Source: Deltaproteobacteria bacterium (GTDB taxonomy: Bacteria > Desulfobacterota > JAFDIG01). Taken from it: a stretch of 5,195 bases of DNA. The translations under genes and the position numbers were made by a program. Under the pieces are notes generated by a model. That model saw only the letters and a program-made list of their open reading frames with translations, made no database searches and was not told where the DNA came from. Shown here one piece after another: positions 1-5,195 of the stretch; positions within the stretch are counted from its first letter, which is position 1; every line of letters starts with the position of its first letter. The DNA is taken from contig JAFDIG010000170.1 in NCBI GenBank assembly GCA_019308145.1, positions 1 through 5,195 of the forward strand. Direction: 5' to 3'.

Positions 1-531
1 TCCTTTTCTTTAAATCCAGATGAGATAACAAAGGATGAAGAAAAAGGAGCACCTTCATTTGAAAAAAGAATCAAAGCAGCAAAAAGAGCTCAAGATGCTA
101 GCTATTTTATTGGATTTCATTTAGACCCTATTATCTATTACCCTAATTGGGAAAAAGGCTACTTTAACTTGATCAACTACTTATCTAAATATATAGATCC
201 TAAAAATGTAATTTGGATATCAATGGGCGGTTTAAGGTTTCCACCATTATTAAAAGAGATTATCAGAGAGAGATTCCCTAACAATAAAATAATTACAGGG
301 GAGCTTTTCCCAGGAAAGGACGGAAAATTTAGATATCTTAAACATATAAGGATTTTTATGTTTAAAAAAATTTTTAAATGGATAAAAGAATGGAATAATG
401 ATATATTTATATATCTATGTATGGAAAGCCAAGAGGTATGGCATGAAGCCTTTGGCTTTTCACCACAAAACATGGAGGAATTAGATTTAAGATTTCATCA
501 TAGAATAGTTAGATTATGGAGAAAATTTTAA
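1..531 (+). CDS. Spore photoproduct lyase-like radical SAM protein, C-terminal part (5' truncated by window edge)
   Basis: The frame is open from base 1 to a TAA at 529-531, giving 176 visible residues; the start lies upstream of the window. Visible landmarks match the C-terminal half of the SPL family (COG1533): SLNPDEI at residues 3-9, GAPSFEKRI at 16-24, GFHLDPII at 38-45 followed by W50, SMGGLRFPP at 74-82, and YLCMESQEVW at 138-147. The family uses a 4Fe-4S cluster and S-adenosylmethionine; authentic SplB reverses the thymine dimer 'spore photoproduct' in DNA. The CxxxCxxC cluster motif and SplB's catalytic cysteine would be in the missing N-terminal half, so activity cannot be judged. 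As I recall, GFHLDPII is typical of the broad SPL-like group, many of whose members occur in bacteria that do not sporulate, so true spore repair should not be assumed. It probably leads an operon with the two membrane-protein genes downstream. Confidence 0.88.
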   Translation, partial: SFSLNPDEITKDEEKGAPSFEKRIKAAKRAQDASYFIGFHLDPIIYYPNWEKGYFNLINYLSKYIDPKNVIWISMGGLRFPPLLKEIIRERFPNNKIITGELFPGKDGKFRYLKHIRIFMFKKIFKWIKEWNNDIFIYLCMESQEVWHEAFGFSPQNMEELDLRFHHRIVRLWRKF

Positions 532-533
532 AA

Positions 534-540
534 AAGGAGG
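534..540 (+). promoter_or_regulatory. Strong ribosome binding site deciding a TTG start
   Basis: AAGGAGG, a full match to the anti-Shine-Dalgarno core, lies 6 nt upstream of the TTG at 547. It starts two bases after the stop of the preceding gene. No in-frame ATG lies close by, so this site fixes the start of the PF04020-type gene at TTG. Confidence 0.85.
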
Positions 541-546
541 TAAAAT

Positions 547-894
547 TTGCTAATTTTTTTTGTTATAAGATTAATTGTAAATGGAGTAGCACTTTGGGTA
601 ACCGCATGGTTAGTAAAAGGGATAGATATTAAAGGTTTATCATCTCTTATACTGGCTGTAATACTTCTTGGTATACTAAATGCTATAATCAAGCCAGTAC
701 TTATTTTCCTTACCTTGCCTATTAACATTCTTACAATGGGAATTTTCACCTTTTTTATCAATGCATTTTTGCTTATAGCTGTTTCAAAACTTGTTACAGG
801 TTTTGAAATAGCCGATTTCTGGTCAGCATTGGTTGGTGCTATTGTATTGAGCATAATAAATTTTATTATCTCATTTTTCATTGTAAGATATTAA
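547..894 (+). CDS. PF04020-family (YvlD / 'phage holin family IV') small membrane protein
   Basis: A 115-residue, almost entirely hydrophobic protein with four predicted membrane segments, at about residues 2-22, 32-56, 58-82 and 92-112. Family landmarks are G25 with D27 in the first loop, LGILNAIIKP at 41-50, LTLPIN at 55-60, a conserved INAFLL stretch at 71-76, and VTGFEIADFWSALVGA at 83-98. Length and layout fit the family. Despite the database name 'phage holin', these are usually chromosomal inner-membrane proteins of unknown function, and nothing phage-like surrounds this one. The start is TTG, supported by AAGGAGG at 6 nt. The gene follows the SPL-like gene by 15 nt and precedes the DUF4013 gene by 15 nt, which suggests one transcript. 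Function is unknown; confidence concerns the family. Confidence 0.88.
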   Translation: MLIFFVIRLIVNGVALWVTAWLVKGIDIKGLSSLILAVILLGILNAIIKPVLIFLTLPINILTMGIFTFFINAFLLIAVSKLVTGFEIADFWSALVGAIVLSIINFIISFFIVRY

Positions 895-909
895 AAAGAG
901 GATTTATAT

Positions 910-1545
910 ATGGATCAGCTAATAAATTTAATAAGTTTTCCTTTCCGTGATAAAAAATGGATTATAAAATTATTAATTGGTGGGGTTTTAAGTATAATTC
1001 CTATTATTAATTTTTTTAGTTTTGGTTATAGTTATCACATATTTAAGGAAGCAATAGAAGGCAAAACTGCTTATCTCCCAGAATGGAATCAATGGGATTA
1101 TTTATTCAAAAAAGGATTTTACATTTTTATTCTTGGTTTAATCTATACAATTTTACCTTCATTGCTAATTATGCTCTCCTTATCCTTTATGACGCTTAAA
1201 GGGCCTTTTTTCATTCTTGGATTTTTACTTATATTAATATCAATAATACTTTACATTGCTGTTTTATTCTTTTTCCCAACTGCAATAGCCCTTTTTGCTA
1301 AAAAGGAAAATATTAAAGATGCTCTAAATTTTTCTTTTATAATAAAATCAACAATAAATTTCTGTCCAGATTATTTCAAGCCCTTTTTAACAGGAATAGG
1401 TATAATAATAGTTGGATTAATAATCGAGTCTATTTTAGGCTCTATACCCGCTTTGGGATGGTTGATTTTTTTCTTTTTAAATTTTTATATCTCGATCATC
1501 CTTGCAAGGCTTTTTGGAGAGTTTTTCTTAAGAAAAAGGTTATAA
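910..1545 (+). CDS. DUF4013-family polytopic membrane protein
   Basis: A 211-residue protein starting at ATG, with GAGGA at 898-902 placed 7 nt upstream. The N-terminus resembles DUF4013 (PF13197): FPFRDKKWIIKLLIGG at residues 10-25, an aromatic-glycine GYSYHIFKEAIEG at 39-51, and LPEWNQWDYLFKKG at 56-69, the 'LPEW...F..G' signature. About five hydrophobic segments follow the amphipathic N-terminus, at roughly 18-38, 68-91, 99-125, 157-180 and 183-202, and the tail is basic (RKRL). No catalytic motif is visible. The family is uncharacterised and is seen in archaea and bacteria. It closes the plus-strand operon and ends 9 nt before the oppositely oriented lnt ends. It could also be described loosely as a YciC/DUF975-like membrane protein, but the LPEW signature favours DUF4013. 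Confidence 0.78.
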   Translation: MDQLINLISFPFRDKKWIIKLLIGGVLSIIPIINFFSFGYSYHIFKEAIEGKTAYLPEWNQWDYLFKKGFYIFILGLIYTILPSLLIMLSLSFMTLKGPFFILGFLLILISIILYIAVLFFFPTAIALFAKKENIKDALNFSFIIKSTINFCPDYFKPFLTGIGIIIVGLIIESILGSIPALGWLIFFFLNFYISIILARLFGEFFLRKRL

Positions 1546-1546
1546 C
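1522..1546. repeat. AT-rich palindromes at the convergent gene junction (weak terminator candidate)
   Basis: Two perfect palindromes sit side by side: 16 bases at 1522-1537 (TTTTTCTTAAGAAAAA) and 8 bases at 1539-1546 (GTTATAAC). The first could fold as a 6-bp stem with a TTAA loop but contains only one G-C pair. A pyrimidine-rich tract follows on the plus strand at 1558-1567. They overlap the end of the DUF4013 gene and the 9-nt gap before the lnt stop. Both convergent transcripts must end near here, but the stems are too weak for a confident intrinsic terminator. Confidence 0.3.
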
Positions 1547-1554
1547 AAATCATA

Positions 1555-3111
1555 TCATTTTCTTTTTAACAATGAGATAATAAAAAGAAGTGCTGTAATA
1601 ATTAGAATAATTCTGGAAAATATATCCCCATATTTAGTGTAAAAGCTTAGGTGAGAATGGTTATAGAATGAAATTTCTTTAATAAATAACCTTTTTTGAA
1701 AAATTGGAGTAGAAATTACTACCCTACCCTTTGGACCTATTACTCCACTAATCCCGGTATTTGCCGAACGAATAAGATAAACCCTATTTTCAACAGCGCG
1801 AAATATCGCTTTATCAAAATGTTGATAAGGTGCTGTAGTTTTACCAAACCATGCATCATTGGTTATGGTAACAAGTAGCTGAGCTCCATTTTTTACAAAC
1901 CTTCTTACAAGATCAGGAAATATTATCTCAAAACAAATAAGAACACCTATTATAAAATCATCACCATAAAGGTTTTTTATCTTCTTCCCCGATCTAAAAT
2001 CACCTATTTCAGAGCTAACTTTACCTAAAAAAGGGAAATACCGCTTTAATGGTACATATTCACCATAAGGAACAAGATGAATCTTATCATATCTTCCTAT
2101 TATATCTCCATTAGGAGAAACAAGAAAACAACTGTTATAATAAAATGTTTCTTTATTTTTTACTTCATAATATGGAGCACCAAATAAAAGAAAGATCCTA
2201 TTTTTTTTAGCAATATTAAGCACTTTTTCTCTATAAGGGGTTGGTTCACAAAAATAAAAAGGGGCGGCAGTTTCTGGCCATATAACTATATCAGCACCTT
2301 CCCTTGCTAAATTTTTGGTCATTCCTTCATAAATATCTAAAGTCATCTCTATCATCTCTTTATTCCATTTCATATCCTGAGGAATGTTTCCCTGAGCAAC
2401 CCCTATCTTTAACCTTTTTCCAGCAGAAAAATTTTCTGATAATTTCACTTTCCCATAAGAAAATATAAAAATTAGTAAAATAATAGTAATACCAATTGAT
2501 AATAAAGGTAATCTTCTTTTTTTAGTTATAGACAAAAGAATTTCAAAGATCACTGTATTTATTATAACTATAATAAAGCTTACCCCATAAACACCTGTTA
2601 TATCTGCAAACTGAATAAATAGTGGCCATCTGCTTTGGGTATAGCCTAAAAGGCACCATGGAAAACCAGATAATATAAAACTTAAGATATATTCCATACC
2701 AACCCATGTAAAAGGTGCTGCAAAAAAAAGAGGAATCTTCTTCCTTATAAGAAAAGATATTATCGAAGAAAAAAGAGCAACAAAAGAGCCAAGGAAAAGA
2801 GAGAAGAAAGTAAGAATACCAAGAGCTAATAGATAATCAACACCTCCATATCTATTCATAGCTATAATTATCCAATAAAGATTACCTAAAAAAAATATAG
2901 AACCTGTAATCAATCCAGCAAAAAAGGCATTTTTAGTTGATGATTTATAAATTGCCCCAAATAATGGAATAAGAGCTACAAAGACAATAAAAGAAAGAAA
3001 AAATGGGAAAGGAGAAAAAGGTAGAATCAAAAAGATCCCAGAAAGAAAGGCTAAAAAATATCTTTTTTTAAAAAAATTGAATTTTTCATTAAACCCTTTA
3101 TGATTAATCAT
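1555..3111 (-). CDS. lnt: Apolipoprotein N-acyltransferase Lnt
   Basis: A 518-residue inner-membrane enzyme that adds the third acyl chain to the N-terminal cysteine of lipoproteins, the last maturation step before Lol-dependent sorting in diderms. The N-terminal region (about 15-220) holds several membrane segments, and a last helix lies at about 498-515. Between them is a nitrilase-type domain beginning KIGVAQGNIPQ (235-245). The catalytic triad is visible: E280 in IWPE, K343 in DKIHLVPYGEYVPL, and C393 in ICFE. The E-K and K-C spacings (63 and 50) are close to those in E. coli Lnt (E267, K335, C387). W249, E351 and E395 match other E. coli essential residues, while F394 replaces the E. coli tyrosine after the cysteine. 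TITNDAWFG (415-423) is also a family hallmark. The ATG lies 2 nt after the corC stop. The only AGGA abuts the start codon, so translation probably depends on coupling. Confidence 0.96.
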   Translation of the reverse strand: MINHKGFNEKFNFFKKRYFLAFLSGIFLILPFSPFPFFLSFIVFVALIPLFGAIYKSSTKNAFFAGLITGSIFFLGNLYWIIIAMNRYGGVDYLLALGILTFFSLFLGSFVALFSSIISFLIRKKIPLFFAAPFTWVGMEYILSFILSGFPWCLLGYTQSRWPLFIQFADITGVYGVSFIIVIINTVIFEILLSITKKRRLPLLSIGITIILLIFIFSYGKVKLSENFSAGKRLKIGVAQGNIPQDMKWNKEMIEMTLDIYEGMTKNLAREGADIVIWPETAAPFYFCEPTPYREKVLNIAKKNRIFLLFGAPYYEVKNKETFYYNSCFLVSPNGDIIGRYDKIHLVPYGEYVPLKRYFPFLGKVSSEIGDFRSGKKIKNLYGDDFIIGVLICFEIIFPDLVRRFVKNGAQLLVTITNDAWFGKTTAPYQHFDKAIFRAVENRVYLIRSANTGISGVIGPKGRVVISTPIFQKRLFIKEISFYNHSHLSFYTKYGDIFSRIILIITALLFIISLLKRK

Positions 3112-3113
3112 TC

Positions 3114-3962
3114 CTATTTTTCTATATTTTCTGTTGATACTTTTTTCACTTTAATAAGTTCAATTCTTCTCTCAGTTGCTTTTTCTATAATCATATTTAA
3201 ATTTTGAAAAGATATTTTCTCTCCTGGTTTTGGAATCCTTCCAAGTAGATGGAAAATTAATCCTCCAACGGTTTCATAATCCTCTTTTGGCACATCAATA
3301 TCAAAAAACTCTTCAAGCTTTTCTATCTCAAGTTGTGCATTTATTAAATAATATCCATCCTTTAATTCAACAAATTCATCACTTTTTATCTTGTCATATT
3401 CATCTTCAATCTCTCCGATGATCTCTTCTATAAGATCTTCAATTGTAACTAACCCTGCTGTTCCCCCATATTCATCTATTACAATAGCTATATGGATGCG
3501 CTTTTTTCTAAATTCTTTTAATAGATCTTCAACGGTTTTTGTCTCAGGAATAAAAAAAGGTTCTCTCATAACTTCCGAAAATTCTAAACTTTCCTTTCCC
3601 CAAAATTTAAGCAGATCTTTGGCATAAACAATACCAATGATATTATCTAATCTCTTATTATAGATGGGAATACGTGAATGACCCTTTTGAATGATCAAAT
3701 TTATAGTATCTTTTAAAGAGGCGGTATCAGGCAATGCATTTATATCTATCCTCGGTGTCATAACATTTTTTACTATAATATTTTTAAACTTAAGCACCTT
3801 TTCTATCATCTCATGTTCTTCTTCATCTATAACTCCTTCCTCTTCGCTCTCATCAATAATCGCCTGAATCTCTTCTTCAGTTATAGGATGTTTTATCTTT
3901 CTTGTAAAAAGATAAAAAAATCGTCTCATAGCCTCTATAAATACCCTCATAATATCTTTCAA
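3114..3962 (-). CDS. corC: CorC/YbeX-type CBS-pair protein (HlyC/CorC family without DUF21 membrane domain)
   Basis: A 282-residue soluble or peripheral protein. A basic amphipathic N-terminus (about 1-26) leads into an acidic helix pair (ITEEEIQAIIDESEEEG, 27-43). CBS domain 1 begins at the VMTPR motif (67-71). CBS domain 2 begins near VMREP (131-135) and contains the nucleotide-binding signature DEYGGTAGLVTIEDL (163-177). The C-terminal CorC_HlyC domain (about 195-275) carries YETVGGLI and LGRIPKPGEKI. It lacks the DUF21 transmembrane region of the longer ~420-residue relatives and matches E. coli CorC/YbeX (292 residues) in size. CorC was linked genetically to Mg2+/Co2+ efflux; YbeX has more recently been tied to ribosome and Mg2+ homeostasis, which fits its place beside ybeY. 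The start chosen is TTG at 3962, because AGGAG lies 10 nt upstream and the TTGA overlaps the ybeY stop. M5 (ATG, 3950) is the alternative. Confidence 0.9.
   Translation of the reverse strand: MKDIMRVFIEAMRRFFYLFTRKIKHPITEEEIQAIIDESEEEGVIDEEEHEMIEKVLKFKNIIVKNVMTPRIDINALPDTASLKDTINLIIQKGHSRIPIYNKRLDNIIGIVYAKDLLKFWGKESLEFSEVMREPFFIPETKTVEDLLKEFRKKRIHIAIVIDEYGGTAGLVTIEDLIEEIIGEIEDEYDKIKSDEFVELKDGYYLINAQLEIEKLEEFFDIDVPKEDYETVGGLIFHLLGRIPKPGEKISFQNLNMIIEKATERRIELIKVKKVSTENIEK
3959..3962 (-). other. TTGA stop/start overlap between ybeY and corC
   Basis: On the minus strand the four bases TTGA hold the corC TTG start and the ybeY TGA stop. This is a non-ATG version of the usual ATGA coupling junction and indicates translational coupling between the two genes. 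Confidence 0.75.
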
Positions 3963-4417
3963 GTTAATGTTTCTCCTTTTTCCCTTTTAATTTTATCAAA
4001 AAGTTCCTTCTCTTTTGCCTCCATTTCCTTAGCTTTTAATGGATCTTTTTCATGGTCATACCCAATAAGATGAAGGAAACCATGTATTAAAAGGAAAAGA
4101 ATTTCATCATAAGGAGAGATAGATGCTTCTTGCGCATCTCTAATAGCAGTCTCCACTGAAATAACTATATCGCCAAGAAGATAAGGGTTTATTTCTGAAA
4201 AAGCACCTTCTCTCATAGGAAAAGATATAACATTTGTAGGGTAATCTCGATTAAGATACTTTGAGTTGATCTCTTTTATCTTTTTATCATCAACAAAAAC
4301 AATACTTATCTCTTTATCCTGATTGCCCAAGTCTTCTAATAATAGCTTTATGATTCTCTTTATTTTTTTCTTGGAGAGTTTTAGGAGTTTTTGTTGATTT
4401 TGTATCTGGATGTTCAT
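3959..4417 (-). CDS. ybeY: Endoribonuclease YbeY (rRNA maturation factor)
   Basis: A 152-residue protein of normal family length (UPF0054). YbeY is a zinc-dependent single-strand endoribonuclease involved in 16S rRNA 3'-end maturation and 70S ribosome quality control. The zinc signature HGFLHLIGYDH at residues 112-122 gives ligands H112, H116 and H122, corresponding to E. coli H114, H118 and H124. R57, just before DYPTNVISFP (58-67), matches the conserved catalytic-pocket arginine (E. coli R59). LLGDIVIS (80-87) is another family hallmark. The ATG at 4417 is preceded by AAGGAA with a 7-nt spacer, and the MNIQIQNQQ opening is typical of the family, so this start is well supported even though it overlaps the upstream HD gene by 104 nt. 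The C-terminus is lysine/glutamate-rich. It overlaps corC by 4 nt. Confidence 0.96.
   Translation of the reverse strand: MNIQIQNQQKLLKLSKKKIKRIIKLLLEDLGNQDKEISIVFVDDKKIKEINSKYLNRDYPTNVISFPMREGAFSEINPYLLGDIVISVETAIRDAQEASISPYDEILFLLIHGFLHLIGYDHEKDPLKAKEMEAKEKELFDKIKREKGETLT
3973..3977 (-). promoter_or_regulatory. Ribosome binding site for corC, within ybeY
   Basis: AGGAG on the minus strand lies inside the 3' end of ybeY, 10 nt before the TTG at 3962. The next in-frame ATG (3950) would be 22 nt away, too far for normal use, so this site supports the TTG start. Confidence 0.65.
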
Positions 4418-5195
4418 GTTTATGTTCCTTTGGTGGTTTGACAGTAAGCGAAAGGTCTGGGTAATCTACCCTTTGATGGAAAATCCCTGTGAGTATATTA
4501 GTAAAAACATTAGAAATCTTATGAAGCTCTCTTAAGGTTAGTTCTGATTCATCTAACTCTCCCTCAATAAATATATTATTAATTATTCTTTGCACTAATC
4601 CTTTGATACGCGCCGATGTAGGTTCTTGAAGAGCCCGTGATGCAGCTTCTACTTGATCAGCTAACATTATAATACCTGCCTCTTTTGTCTGAGGTTTTGG
4701 CCCATGATATCTGAAAAGCTTTTCATCAATTGGTTCTTTTCCTCTATCTTCTAAACTTTTTGCTTTATTATAAAAATATGTTATAAGGCTCGTGCCATGA
4801 TGTTGCTGTATTATATCTGTTATTTTTTTCCCCAATTTATGTTCTTTAGCCAACTCAACACCCTCTTTTACATGTGAAATCAATATTAAAGCACTCATAT
4901 TTGGAGAAAGCTTATCATGTGGATTCTCATTTCCTTTTTGATTTTCAATAAAATAATTAGGTTTCTTTAATTTGCCGATATCATGATAATATGCGCCAAC
5001 CCTAACAAGTAATGGGTCTGTGCCTTCGATTTCTCTTGCTGCAGCTTCCCCAAGGGTTGCAACAACAATACTATGATGATATGTCCCTTGAGCATTCATT
5101 ACAAGGCTCTTAAGTAAGGGATTTTCTAAATTTGCCAATTCCAATAATTTAATATCTGTAACATATCCAAAAACCATTTCAAATATAGGGGTAAG
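4314..5195 (-). CDS. pgpH: PgpH-like 7TM-HD family c-di-AMP phosphodiesterase, C-terminal HD domain (5' truncated by window edge)
   Basis: The frame stays open to the window edge; codons before the first visible ATG (5177) encode LTPIFE, which fits the family sequence leading into the HD domain, so that ATG is internal. Numbering from that Met, the HD metal-binding pattern is complete: H34/H35 in GTYHHS, H65-D66 in YYHDIGKLKKP, H102, H126-H127 in QQHHGT, and D174 in LADQVEAASRAL. In PgpH this cytosolic domain hydrolyses cyclic-di-AMP to pApA; the extracellular 7TMR-HDED domain and seven membrane helices should lie upstream, outside the window. IFHQRVDYP (232-240) marks the usual end of the domain. 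A hydrophilic tail of about 47 residues follows, with a histidine-rich patch (KEHKHEHPD) and many Lys/Thr residues; its last 34 or so codons overlap ybeY. A different nucleotide substrate cannot be excluded from the HD domain alone. Confidence 0.9.
   Translation of the reverse strand, partial: LTPIFEMVFGYVTDIKLLELANLENPLLKSLVMNAQGTYHHSIVVATLGEAAAREIEGTDPLLVRVGAYYHDIGKLKKPNYFIENQKGNENPHDKLSPNMSALILISHVKEGVELAKEHKLGKKITDIIQQHHGTSLITYFYNKAKSLEDRGKEPIDEKLFRYHGPKPQTKEAGIIMLADQVEAASRALQEPTSARIKGLVQRIINNIFIEGELDESELTLRELHKISNVFTNILTGIFHQRVDYPDLSLTVKPPKEHKHEHPDTKSTKTPKTLQEKNKENHKAIIRRLGQSG
4425..4430 (-). promoter_or_regulatory. Ribosome binding site for ybeY, inside the HD gene
   Basis: AAGGAA on the minus strand lies 7 nt before the ybeY ATG at 4417. 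It falls within the coding sequence of the upstream HD-domain gene and supports a true ybeY start inside that gene. Confidence 0.7.

Noticed and set aside
361..378. AT-only near-palindrome with seven consecutive A in the SPL-like gene.
   Set aside because: It is explained by Phe/Lys codons (FKKIFK) in an AT-rich gene, with the frame intact on both sides.
1..531. Canonical SplB as evidence for a spore-former.
   Set aside because: The diagnostic N-terminal half is missing, and the visible GFHLDPII resembles the wider SPL-like group found in many bacteria that do not sporulate.
528..881. A minus-strand open frame of 117 codons opposite the PF04020-type gene, and one at 177-473 opposite the SPL-like gene.
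   Set aside because: The plus-strand frames carry the conserved family motifs and good SD sequences; the minus-strand frames show none.
547..894. A prophage remnant, suggested by the 'phage holin' family name.
   Set aside because: No lysin, structural or integrase gene is nearby, composition matches the surroundings, and PF04020 proteins are commonly ordinary chromosomal membrane proteins.
1696..1878. A short plus-strand open frame of 60 codons opposite the lnt 3' region.
   Set aside because: It lies opposite the conserved C-terminal part of Lnt and has no recognisable motif.
3391..3627. A plus-strand open frame opposite corC (78 codons), and others at 3230-3421 and 3813-4073.
   Set aside because: They lie fully or mostly opposite strongly conserved corC/ybeY coding sequence, show no family resemblance, and are serine/leucine/phenylalanine-rich as expected of antisense frames of Lys/Glu-rich genes.

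Overview
This is an AT-rich (low GC by eye), gene-dense bacterial window. Two gene blocks converge at about position 1550. No RNA genes, CRISPR arrays, insertion sequences or phage modules are visible. No stretch over 300 bases lacks a gene: spacers are at most 15 nt and several genes overlap.

Left block, plus strand (1-1545). First comes the 3' part of a spore-photoproduct-lyase-like radical SAM protein, whose start and iron-sulfur motif lie outside the window. Next is a small four-helix membrane protein of the PF04020 (YvlD / 'phage holin family IV') type, starting at TTG behind a strong Shine-Dalgarno. Last is a DUF4013-type polytopic membrane protein. Both spacers are 15 nt, so the three are probably co-transcribed.

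Right block, minus strand (5195 down to 1555). In transcription order: the C-terminal HD phosphohydrolase domain of a PgpH-like (7TM-HD) cyclic-di-AMP phosphodiesterase (5' end outside the window), ybeY (16S rRNA maturation / ribosome quality-control endoribonuclease), a corC/ybeX-type CBS-pair protein, and lnt (apolipoprotein N-acyltransferase). These are packed with overlaps of 104 nt and 4 nt and a gap of 2 nt, so this is almost certainly one operon with translational coupling. The order combines HD-ybeY, familiar from Firmicutes and many deep-branching phyla, with ybeY-corC-lnt, familiar from Proteobacteria.

Organism: Lnt implies a diderm bacterium with triacylated lipoproteins, since it completes lipoprotein maturation before outer-membrane sorting. 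A PgpH-type enzyme implies c-di-AMP signalling. The combination and the AT-richness suggest a deep-branching or deltaproteobacterial/Nitrospirota-like diderm; this is inference and I cannot name a taxon.

Overall this is mostly housekeeping sequence. I found no convincing new system. The points most worth a second look are the long same-strand overlap of the HD gene with ybeY, the hybrid operon order, and the uncharacterised membrane pair next to a radical SAM protein.
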